58,333 bases of DNA, from the NCBI GenBank assembly GCA_934102255.1, contig CAKOSN010000008.1, forward strand, positions 1 to 58,333, in the 5' to 3' direction. A program made the position numbers and the translations under genes. Of the stretch, positions 36,367 through 43,557 are shown piece after piece (within the stretch, counting starts at the first letter, position 1; each line of letters starts with the position of its first letter). The notes under the pieces are model-generated. The model saw only the letters and a list, made by a program, of their open reading frames with translations, was not told the origin of the DNA and ran no database searches. Origin of the DNA: an uncultured Bacilli bacterium. Lineage in GTDB: Bacteria; Bacillota_I; Bacilli_A; RF39; UBA660.

Positions 36367-37125
36367 ATGAATAATGAATTAGTTCAAATAAATAAAAATT
36401 TAGGAGTTGTAACCGATGAAAATGGTAGTGCTAAAATAATAAAAATTAATGATGATAATAAATTAGAAGAAATTCTATTAAGAGAAAATGATTTAGAAGC
36501 TATAAAATATTCTTTAAAAGAAATGACAGAAAGATTAACTCATCTTAAAAGCTATAAATCATTTAAAAGAGTAGAATCTTTAGGAATATTAACTGGTATT
36601 TTTGTAATCCAACTAATATCACCAGGTAATTTTGCCTCACTACTATCCTCTATTGTTTTTACAAAAATTCTTTTAACTGTAATTAAAGCTTGCTCTTTTG
36701 GTAATCCTATTACATTAAGATTAAGAGTAAAAATGTTAGAAGATGATATTAATAATTTAGAAACAACTATTCCAGAATTAGAACAAGAATTAGCCTATTT
36801 AAAAAGTGAAGCTAAATTTCAAGAAATATCTAGTATTCCAGAGCAATATAGTAATTTAAATACCACTGTTTCCAAGCAAGAAAGTGATGAGGATTTTACT
36901 AGAAAACAAGAAAATGTTGATGATAGTAAAGTAGATAATCCTAAACATTCAGATAGCAACATTAATCTAAATAAATCTGACTCTAATATAGAAACTCCAT
37001 TAGAATTTGCAGCAAGACAAGAAAATGTTAAACCGGAATTTGAAGAAGAAATAAATAAAGTTGAAGTAACTAGGGTTCTAAAATTAGTTCCTAGTAATAA
37101 AGAAAAAATGACAAAAGGAAGATAA
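36367..37125 (+). CDS. Two-TM coiled-coil array member 5
   Basis: 252 residues: conserved start MNNELVQINKNLGVVTDENG and LLRENDLEAIKYSL, membrane segments (about 72-88 and 92-110, ending FGNPITL), coiled coil, then a longer acidic low-complexity tail (about 160-235) before the family ending TRVLKLVPSNK. GAAAGGGGC precedes the ATG. Family unrecognised. The extended tail is unique to this member. Confidence 0.7.
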   Translation: MNNELVQINKNLGVVTDENGSAKIIKINDDNKLEEILLRENDLEAIKYSLKEMTERLTHLKSYKSFKRVESLGILTGIFVIQLISPGNFASLLSSIVFTKILLTVIKACSFGNPITLRLRVKMLEDDINNLETTIPELEQELAYLKSEAKFQEISSIPEQYSNLNTTVSKQESDEDFTRKQENVDDSKVDNPKHSDSNINLNKSDSNIETPLEFAARQENVKPEFEEEINKVEVTRVLKLVPSNKEKMTKGR

Positions 37126-37128
37126 GAA

Positions 37129-37653
37129 ATGAATATATAAAAGATAGATGATTTGCAAAAACAAATTGAAACATTACAAGAAGAAATTAATCATAAATAT
37201 GAACAAATTAAAAATGTTGATAAAAAAAGTTACTTTAAGACAGTTTTTGTTTTAGGAAGCGCCCTATTTGCTTTAACGGTCCTACTTGGTGGGGAGTCAT
37301 TACCGTTTACAATAAGTCCTGAGGTTTTATTCGGACTTGGTTTGGTGTTTGTAGGAGTTAATAAAACTATCGGTAGTAATGATGCACTAGAATTAGAAAA
37401 AGGCCGACTACAAATAGCTATTTCAGAAATAAGGAAAAAAATTGATGCTAAAGAACAAGAAATAGAACAAATTATAACTAAACAAATTGTTAATGAAGTT
37501 TTACAAGAAGAACAAGTAAATTTAAATACAGGTTTATATAAACAAGTTATGAATGATAATACTTGGCAAAAAGAAGATAAAATAATTAGTCAAGATAACT
37601 TTAATGAAAGCTTACGCCAAAACGTATTAAAACGCAGCTTAACTAAAAAATAG
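37129..37653 (+). pseudogene. Two-TM coiled-coil array member 6, TAA at codon 4
   Basis: AGGAAGATAAGAA leads to ATG-AAT-ATA-TAA (37129-37140), then the same frame continues as KIDDLQKQIETLQEEINHKY, two membrane segments and NTGLYKQVMND...NVLKRSLTKK to 37653. CAA to TAA at codon 4 would explain the stop. Restart at the TTG at 37153 is possible but has no ribosome site. It belongs to a second subfamily with members 7 and 8, which shares the GLYxQ and LKRSL(T/V)KK motifs. Confidence 0.6.
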
Positions 37654-37675
37654 AATATTATGGTGAGATAAATAT

Positions 37676-38272
37676 ATGTTAGATATTGATGAAAATAAAG
37701 AAATTTTAAAGAAAATTAAAGATGAAGAAAAAGATTTAGAAATATTAGAAAAAGCTTTAAAACAAAATAAAAGAAATGCCAAGATAGTTTCTACTCTTAG
37801 TAGAATATTAATTAGTCTTATGTTAGTAGCCGTATATAATTATATCGAAGCTAGAATTCCAATTAATATGTTTACCATGTTTATATCATTTTCAATACTC
37901 CCCCATGCTAAATGGTACTTAGATGATTTAAAGGAACTTAATGAAGAAATTGAATTTCATATAAAAAGTATTAATATGATTAAAAAATATAGAGAAAATG
38001 AAATTGCTAGAAATATAGCTGAAGCTTTTAGTGAGACTTTAAAGGCCGAGTTAGAAAATACTGATAATAAAGAAATAACAGATGAACAAACTAAACAAAT
38101 TATTGAAGATGTTATAAAAGAAGAACAACCAGTTATCGATAATGGTTTATACTCACAAATTATGAGTCCTAGAAATGCAGAAGAAAATAATGAAATGATT
38201 ACAAGAGATAATTTTGATAACATTGTTAATAATGGAAACACATTAAAACGTAGTTTAGTTAAAAAATATTAA
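37676..38272 (+). CDS. Two-TM coiled-coil array member 7 (second subfamily)
   Basis: 198 residues: Glu/Lys coiled coil (about 5-40), a membrane hairpin (about 45-80), a second coiled coil (about 82-125), then DNGLYSQIMSPRNAEENNEM, ITRDNFDNIVNNG and the ending TLKRSLVKKY. Unrecognised family. It follows member 6 by 23 bp with a GGTGAGAT ribosome site and is intact. Confidence 0.65.
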   Translation: MLDIDENKEILKKIKDEEKDLEILEKALKQNKRNAKIVSTLSRILISLMLVAVYNYIEARIPINMFTMFISFSILPHAKWYLDDLKELNEEIEFHIKSINMIKKYRENEIARNIAEAFSETLKAELENTDNKEITDEQTKQIIEDVIKEEQPVIDNGLYSQIMSPRNAEENNEMITRDNFDNIVNNGNTLKRSLVKKY

Positions 38273-38298
38273 AACCTTAAGAAAAGGAAAGATAATTT

Positions 38299-38826
38299 AT
38301 GGAAGATAGTAAAGAAATTTTAGATAAAATGCTAGAACTAAGACTTTTAGAAAGAAAATTGGATTATAATGAATTCATGTTATATACAAATAAACAGACT
38401 ATGGTAACAGGAATATTTTTTAAAACGACAATAATTTCTATTACACTTTTGCTAACCCACATGACATTTGCTTATAATGTAAATACTAACTGGTGGTTCT
38501 TAATTTTACCTTTATATATAGCTTATTGGTCTGTAAGTAGAAATATTTATAATCATCATGATAATAAACTTGAAAGAATAAAACTTAATGCCAAAATTAA
38601 AGAAACTGAAGAAAGAATAGAAAGTTTAGCAAAAGAAATCAAATTATTACTTCAAGAAGATGCTAATAAAGCCAGTAAAGTTAGTCTAGAAAGTAGTATT
38701 TATAATAAAATTATCGAGGATGCTAAAAAAACTTATGGCAGTCCAATTAATATTCCAAAAGATGAATTTGCTAAAATAGTAAGTTCAGTTGATGATAAAC
38801 CTTTTACTTTAAATTTAACAAAATAA
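38299..38826 (+). CDS. Two-TM coiled-coil array member 8 (second subfamily)
   Basis: 175 residues: EDSKEILDKMLELRLLERKL coiled coil, two membrane segments (about 36-52 and 58-74), a second coiled coil, then ESSIYNKIIEDAKKTYG, INIPKDEFAKIVSS and FTLNLTK at the end. AAGGAAAG precedes the ATG. It is the last array gene, followed by a bidirectional terminator. Function unknown. Confidence 0.65.
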   Translation: MEDSKEILDKMLELRLLERKLDYNEFMLYTNKQTMVTGIFFKTTIISITLLLTHMTFAYNVNTNWWFLILPLYIAYWSVSRNIYNHHDNKLERIKLNAKIKETEERIESLAKEIKLLLQEDANKASKVSLESSIYNKIIEDAKKTYGSPINIPKDEFAKIVSSVDDKPFTLNLTK

Positions 38827-38871
38827 AACCTAGAAATTGCTAGTAACTTAAGCTTTTCTAGGTTCTTTTTT
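38827..38871. terminator. Bidirectional terminator between the array and sigE
   Basis: AACCTAGAAA (38827-38836) pairs with TTTCTAGGTT (38855-38864). A T-run follows on the plus strand and a shorter one on the minus strand, serving the convergent array and sigE. Confidence 0.75.
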
Positions 38872-39556
38872 AACTAAATCTTAATAATGTTTTTAATTTT
38901 TTTATGACTTTCTTTTCAATACGGGAAATATAAGATTGACTAATCGATAGTTTATCAGCTACTTCTTTTTGCGTATACTCCTTAGTATTATATAAGCCGT
39001 AACGCATAATCATTATTTCTTTATCACGAGCTTCTAAATTTTTTAATTCTTTTTCTAATAAAACTTTTTCCTCCTTACTTTCATATTCATCTGCTACTAA
39101 ATCTGAATCGGTTCCCATAACATCTTCTAAATGTAGTTCATTACCTTCACTGTCATAATTTAGGGCATCTTCTAAACTTATTTCCGTTTTTCGACGTTTA
39201 TTTTTACGAATATACATTAATATTTCATTAGCAATACAACGGGAAGCATAGGTGGCAAGTTTAATATTTTTATCAATTTTATAAGTATTAATGCCTTTAA
39301 TTAAACCAATCGAACCAATAGATACTAAGTCTTCTAAAGGATAACCGGTTGATTCATACTTTTTAGCTAAAAAAACAACTAATCGAAGATTATGCTCAAT
39401 TAAAACATTTCGAGCCTCAATATCACCAGTTTTAGCTTTGACTAAATAAGATAACTCCTCTTCTCTATTTAAAGGTGGCGGCAACTTATCATCACTGCCA
39501 ATAAAAAATACTTCACTATATTTTCTTTTTAATAATTCAATAATTTTTTTAAACAT
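38870..39556 (-). CDS. sigE: Sporulation mother-cell sigma factor SigE
   Basis: 228 residues with the SigE layout: hydrophobic/basic pro-sequence, VFFIGSDDKLPPPLNREEE, region 2 NLRLVVFLAKKYESTGYPLE, DLVSIGSIGLIKGINTYKID, ATYASRCIANEILMYIRKNK, and region 4 EYTQKEVADKLSISQSYISR. In Bacillus the pro-sequence is removed by SpoIIGA after engulfment signalling. Its start overlaps spoIIGA by 8 nt, the standard pairing. Intact. Confidence 0.93.
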   Translation of the reverse strand: MFKKIIELLKRKYSEVFFIGSDDKLPPPLNREEELSYLVKAKTGDIEARNVLIEHNLRLVVFLAKKYESTGYPLEDLVSIGSIGLIKGINTYKIDKNIKLATYASRCIANEILMYIRKNKRRKTEISLEDALNYDSEGNELHLEDVMGTDSDLVADEYESKEEKVLLEKELKNLEARDKEIMIMRYGLYNTKEYTQKEVADKLSISQSYISRIEKKVIKKLKTLLRFS

Positions 39557-40298
39557 TTAATTCCTCCAATATTTCTAAATTAATAATACAATCACTACTA
39601 TTAATCATGACTTTACTGTCCATAAGACCAATTAAAAAGTTAGTATATTCCTTGCCTTCAATTACTAATTTTTCTGGTCTTATGCATTCTACTAAACCTT
39701 TATTATTTAAAGAATGATATGGTACATAGATAGGAGTTCTAATTCTTACTACTCCTTTTAATAGTTTCTTATTAACTAAGATTACCCATTTCTTAGTGAT
39801 TGGGTCTTTAAGCTTATTACCGGTATCAACAAATCCTGTTAAAGATAGCTTTCTTTTATTAGAAAAGTAAATAGTTAAAGGATAAGTTTTACTAATAGTA
39901 GTTTTCATACTTAAGTTTTGTTTGATATATAAAAATAGTATTAAAGGGACTAAAAGTAATATTAAAAAATAGGATAAATTATTTAGTTTTAAGTAGTAAA
40001 TAAAACCGCCTAAGATAATACTTACCATGTAAAAATATAGAATATTTGTAGTTGTATAAAAAATGTCTTTGTATTTGAAAGTAAAAATATTTAAAATAAT
40101 GCTTACTTCTAGTTTTAAAAGAATTAATAAATATTTGTTAGATAGAAGAAAGCCAAATAAACTAAGTTCACCGAGTAAGGACACCAAGAGGATTCTTTTG
40201 AGAGAAATATTTCTTTTTAAAGTAGTATTAACTGTTAAAAGGATTAAAGAGTCGAAGAAATAATTAAGTAAGATAACTAAATCGATATAAATAGTCAT
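39549..40298 (-). CDS. spoIIGA: Sigma-E processing peptidase SpoIIGA
   Basis: 249 residues: five N-terminal membrane segments starting IYIDLVILLNYFFDSLILL, then a C-terminal aspartic-protease-like half containing LTGFVDTGNKLKDPITKKWV (the DTGN catalytic motif) and VPYHSLNNKG. SpoIIGA dimers cleave pro-sigmaE, encoded immediately downstream. The ATG at 40298 is preceded by AGGTGAC, which is part of a hairpin described separately. Confidence 0.9.
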   Translation of the reverse strand: MTIYIDLVILLNYFFDSLILLTVNTTLKRNISLKRILLVSLLGELSLFGFLLSNKYLLILLKLEVSIILNIFTFKYKDIFYTTTNILYFYMVSIILGGFIYYLKLNNLSYFLILLLVPLILFLYIKQNLSMKTTISKTYPLTIYFSNKRKLSLTGFVDTGNKLKDPITKKWVILVNKKLLKGVVRIRTPIYVPYHSLNNKGLVECIRPEKLVIEGKEYTNFLIGLMDSKVMINSSDCIINLEILEELNV

Positions 40299-40301
40299 AA
40301 A

Positions 40302-40333
40302 AAGTCACCTATAACTACTATATATGGTGACTT
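40302..40333 (-). promoter_or_regulatory. Hairpin covering the spoIIGA ribosome-binding site
   Basis: On the minus strand AAGTCACC (40333-40326) and GGTGACTT (40309-40302) form a perfect 8-bp stem around a 16-nt loop. The second arm contains the Shine-Dalgarno sequence, 5 nt before the ATG. It could restrict translation of spoIIGA, or alternatively be an operator. Confidence 0.5.
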
Positions 40334-40388
40334 ATAAATATTTTGTCATTTTATGGTTTAAACATATAATTTATATAATCATTTATTT

Positions 40389-41726
40389 CTACTTGGTTTC
40401 TCTTAAGTATCTTTTTAATAAGAATGCCATAAAATATGGAAAAATATAAAATTTACCATTAAATCCTATATTTTTATTACATAATTTAATTCCGTATTTA
40501 ATATCCTTATATTTATCACTATCAATCAAATAATTCAAAGATACAGTGGAATTATCATTTGCCTTTACCTCAACAGGTATTAATGAATTTCTATCCCTTA
40601 TAAAGAAATCCATTTCAACATTGCCTTTTTCATTTTTATAGAAGAATAAATCATATCCTTCTTTTACTAGCATATCGCCAATTATATTTTCATAAATAGC
40701 GCCTTTATAAGTATTAAAATTTTGATTTTTGCGTAAATCATCTTGTGCTTCATCATCCAAAGAAGCTATAAGAAGACCTGTATCAGCAAAGTAAAGACGG
40801 TAATTATCCGGATTATAATTTCCTTTTAAAGGTAGCGCGCAATCTTCCATGCAATAAGAAATATTTACGATGCCAGCATCTGATAGCCAGTCTGATACTC
40901 CTCTATATTCTCTATTTCTTGCTCCGTCAGCCAACTTAGAAACTTGAAATTTTTTATTTTCATTACCCAAAAATACGGTTATTTTACGATAGGCATTTAG
41001 TATTCTTACTTTATCTAATCCATTTGCATATTTTGATATATCTTCTTCATAATCTTTAAGTATCTGTTCTTGCATATCAAGAATTCCACTAAAATTTTTA
41101 TTAGCAATATATCTTGCTACAATGGCTGGCATACCACCCAAAATCATATAATCTTTAAAGTTTTTCATCATCACATCATATTGTGCTGTAGTTAATGGTC
41201 TACATTCTTTCATACAAGTATACAAATCTTCAATTTGACTTTCTTTATATCCTTTAGCCCACAAAAATTCTTCAAAATCCATAGAATGCATAACATAATC
41301 TTGTTTATTACCAACACTGTTAGATTCTATTTCATTATAATTAATCCCCATCATTGAACCTGAACATATGACGTCAAATCGCTTATCAATGTTAAATGAT
41401 TTTAAAGATGTAGCACAATTTATGCAATCTTGCATTTCATCAAAAAAGATTACTGTTTCATTTGGCTCAAATACAAAGTCATTGTTTATCATCGAAATAT
41501 TGCTAATTATAGTATCGACACTAAAGCCATTATCAAAAATAACTTTATACTCTGGTTGAAGAGCAAAATTTATTTCTACAATATTTTTATAATTGTTTTT
41601 AATGAAATTTTCAATCGCATCAGTCTTGCCAATCTGTCTAGCTCCCTTAATAATTAAAGGCAATTTATTTTTATCATTTTTCCATTCTATCAAAAAATCA
41701 TCGATTTTTCTTCTTAGTCTTGCCAT
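40389..41726 (-). CDS. AAA_14/DUF4143 ATPase
   Basis: 445 residues: Walker A KGARQIGKTDA near residue 27, Walker B ETVIFFDEMQD near 95, sensor-like ICSGSMMG, then the DUF4143 C-terminal region with RLYFADTGLLIASLDDEAQD and a PD-(D/E)XK-like MDFFIRDR...PVEVKAND segment. This very widespread, often multicopy family has no assigned physiological role. The ATG at 41726 has AAGGTGAA upstream. Four evenly spaced copies of an 11-bp repeat lie directly upstream and overlap its promoter, which suggests dedicated regulation. Confidence 0.9.
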   Translation of the reverse strand: MARLRRKIDDFLIEWKNDKNKLPLIIKGARQIGKTDAIENFIKNNYKNIVEINFALQPEYKVIFDNGFSVDTIISNISMINNDFVFEPNETVIFFDEMQDCINCATSLKSFNIDKRFDVICSGSMMGINYNEIESNSVGNKQDYVMHSMDFEEFLWAKGYKESQIEDLYTCMKECRPLTTAQYDVMMKNFKDYMILGGMPAIVARYIANKNFSGILDMQEQILKDYEEDISKYANGLDKVRILNAYRKITVFLGNENKKFQVSKLADGARNREYRGVSDWLSDAGIVNISYCMEDCALPLKGNYNPDNYRLYFADTGLLIASLDDEAQDDLRKNQNFNTYKGAIYENIIGDMLVKEGYDLFFYKNEKGNVEMDFFIRDRNSLIPVEVKANDNSTVSLNYLIDSDKYKDIKYGIKLCNKNIGFNGKFYIFPYFMAFLLKRYLRETK

Positions 41727-41746
41727 TTCAATTCACCTTGATTACA

Positions 41747-41757
41747 TTATATCACAT
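41747..41757 (-). promoter_or_regulatory. Extended -10 promoter of the DUF4143 ATPase gene
   Basis: TGTGA-TATAAT on the minus strand is a perfect TRTGN extended -10. Its TGTG overlaps the first copy of the GGAAAAATGTG repeat, so a protein binding the repeat would compete with or assist RNA polymerase. Confidence 0.65.
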
Positions 41758-41859
41758 TTTTCCAACTATCTTTGATGTTTTTTACACATTTTTCCAACAA
41801 TTTTTAGTTAATTTCACACATTTTTCCGACTTTTTTTAATGCTTTTTACACATTTTTCC
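41753..41859 (-). repeat. Four 11-bp direct repeats at exact 32-bp period upstream of the DUF4143 ATPase
   Basis: GGAAAAATGTG (minus strand) at 41753-41763, 41785-41795, 41817-41827 and 41849-41859; the sequence between copies is not conserved beyond AT-richness. The exact period of about three helical turns puts all copies on one face of the DNA. Too short and AT-rich for CRISPR. Confidence 0.85.
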
Positions 41860-41862
41860 TAT

Positions 41863-43107
41863 TTATAGTTCAGCAGTTGCCCGATAAGGATTATTAATTG
41901 TCCCATTTCCATACAGTATAGCTTGAGGTTTTAAATTAATTACCGGTTTTACACCACCGTTATAAAATACGTAATTGTAGTCATTATAAATACCGCCATT
42001 TAAATTATTATGAGTAACATGAGCATATCCTTGTTGGCCGTCATTGTAATGAACTAGTGCCCCATTAAAATAATACCATGTACCAGTATACAAAAAATAG
42101 TTTTTATTCTCAGTTTCATAGCCGCCACCCAAAACTCCTTCTTCACTTGACAATAATGAAATTGGGTATTTTAAACTAGCTGTTCCTAACACATTATCCG
42201 ATACAGTAAGTGCATCATTTTTTTGAATACATTTTAAAGTAACATTATAATTATTATTACCAGGCCACTTGTAATATGTTGATGAATCATCAACACCACT
42301 TCCTTCTCCTATAAGAATACGATTATCACAAAATATGTTATCTACGATATAGATTTCACTATTAGTATTTTTAATATTACTTTCATACCAAGTATCAACA
42401 TACTTTTTTATAGTTGAATCATTGATATTAGCGTGAGTTTCTTCGTATGTTGATGAACCAGGTGTTCCATACATATAGCCTACATAGGCATTATCGTTTT
42501 TTTCAGAATTATATTGCGTTGAGCCTATTTGTCTATCTTCGCTTGATTCTCCGTTTGCATGCGCTGTTGTTCCGTCAAAAATAACTCTAATAGAACCGTC
42601 GCCATTAATACGCACTATTCGCCAATAAAAGTTAGCAAACTTAACATAATTATTAGAAACATTACCTCGAAAATAATAAGAAGTCCCATAATTATCCGGT
42701 GCACTACACAATAAAGAATTTTCTGACTCTGCACTTGCTACATTTACTGAACCGTCAGTGTTAACTGTTGGGCAACTACCAGTTGTATCTAACTCTTTAA
42801 TAATATTATTGACTGAGTTAGTTCGAAAATAAACATTACATTTGCTCTTTTTAGTTAGATTTATTAAAGATAAACCCCAATTATCATCGTCCCACTCGCC
42901 TACCGTATTATTATCGCACACTATCTTTTCTACAATATAGCCGTCAGTTTTACTAGGAATAGTACTTGCTAATTTGCCATTTATATAAGTTCCAATCAAA
43001 TTAGTTTCTTGCTTCTGTTGAGTTATCTTTTCAGAATTTAATATTCCATATAATACTAAACCAACCAGTAATGTCATAATGGGCCCTTTTAATATTTTAT
43101 TCTTCAT
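41863..43107 (-). CDS. Membrane-anchored surface protein behind invertible cassette E
   Basis: 414 residues: N-terminal anchor (about 8-25), shared module TYINGKLASTIPSKTDGYIV...CDNNTVGEWDDDNWGLSLIN..KSKCNVYF (to about 95), a linker CPTVNTDGSVNVASAES, then YYFRGNVSNNYVKFANFYWR, IVRINGDGSIRVIFDG, GYMYGTPGSSTYEETH, VDTWYESNIKN and a C-terminal GVKPVINLKPQAILYGNG. It thus combines the N-terminal module of genes A-C with the catalytic-looking domain of the D genes, evidence of module shuffling. Cassette E begins 84 bp upstream. Confidence 0.76.
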   Translation of the reverse strand: MKNKILKGPIMTLLVGLVLYGILNSEKITQQKQETNLIGTYINGKLASTIPSKTDGYIVEKIVCDNNTVGEWDDDNWGLSLINLTKKSKCNVYFRTNSVNNIIKELDTTGSCPTVNTDGSVNVASAESENSLLCSAPDNYGTSYYFRGNVSNNYVKFANFYWRIVRINGDGSIRVIFDGTTAHANGESSEDRQIGSTQYNSEKNDNAYVGYMYGTPGSSTYEETHANINDSTIKKYVDTWYESNIKNTNSEIYIVDNIFCDNRILIGEGSGVDDSSTYYKWPGNNNYNVTLKCIQKNDALTVSDNVLGTASLKYPISLLSSEEGVLGGGYETENKNYFLYTGTWYYFNGALVHYNDGQQGYAHVTHNNLNGGIYNDYNYVFYNGGVKPVINLKPQAILYGNGTINNPYRATAEL

Positions 43108-43190
43108 AATTTCTACCTACTCTCGATAAAATTTAGATAACTATTTTAATTTTTATGGTTACTATATGACCTATTTACATGCTTTACACT

Positions 43191-43480
43191 TTTCGTAGAG
43201 TTTATTACTCTATGAAACACTAGGTAAATACTGACTTTGAAAGCCATTTGACCAGAAATTTGACCAGAATAGAATTGAAATAAAATACTTATTTGACGCC
43301 TGCAAAGCTTTATAAATACTAACAACTTTACATAATTTTTTGACCATAATTTTGACTAGGAATAACTATATAAAGTAAAAATTTACTATAGAAAACGCTA
43401 TAATTATATGATATATTTAATGTATAAATTAAAAATAGATAACGAATTTCAGCTTTCATAGAGTAATAAACTCTATGAAA
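43191..43480. promoter_or_regulatory. Invertible promoter cassette E
   Basis: Site E1 at 43191-43217 has core TTTATTA and site E2 at 43454-43480 has core TAATAAA, exact reverse complements. Arms are TTTC(G/A)TAGAG and CTCTATGAAA, with one arm mismatch in E1. Heptamers start at 43248, 43260, 43293, 43340 and 43352; only the middle one departs from the common spacing. Lies 400 bp from the spoVA operon's 3' end, on the far side of the gene it serves. Confidence 0.84.
43389..43417 (+). promoter_or_regulatory. Outward-facing promoter inside cassette E (OFF)
   Basis: TAGAAA (43389-43394), 17 bp, extended -10 TATGA-TATATT (TATATT at 43412-43417). It reads toward the 3' end of spoVAEB, not into the surface gene. 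Confidence 0.7.
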
Positions 43481-43526
43481 ATTTTTAAATTTTAGGCTAA
43501 AACATTTTTGAGGTATAAAAGCAAAT

Positions 43527-43549
43527 AAAAAAAGACGATATTACCGTCT
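43527..43549 (-). terminator. Terminator of the sigF-spoVA operon
   Basis: AGACG...CGTCT stem with loop GTAATAT on the minus strand, followed by a T-run of seven, 9 nt after the spoVAEB stop codon. Confidence 0.75.
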
Positions 43550-43557
43550 AAATATAA

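Noticed and set aside
41753..41859. CRISPR array
   Set aside because: Repeats are only 11 bp with 21-bp AT-rich gaps, there are four copies, no cas genes, and the first repeat overlaps a promoter.
9622..43480. Cassettes as a MITE or transposon family with terminal inverted repeats
   Set aside because: Their end sequences differ between copies in the core but match exactly within each copy, and every copy sits at the same place before a surface gene. Transposon ends would be the same in all copies and target sites would vary.
9622..43480. Integron attC sites
   Set aside because: The sites come in inverted pairs with a palindromic arm plan and promoter between. No integrase or cassette-array layout is present.
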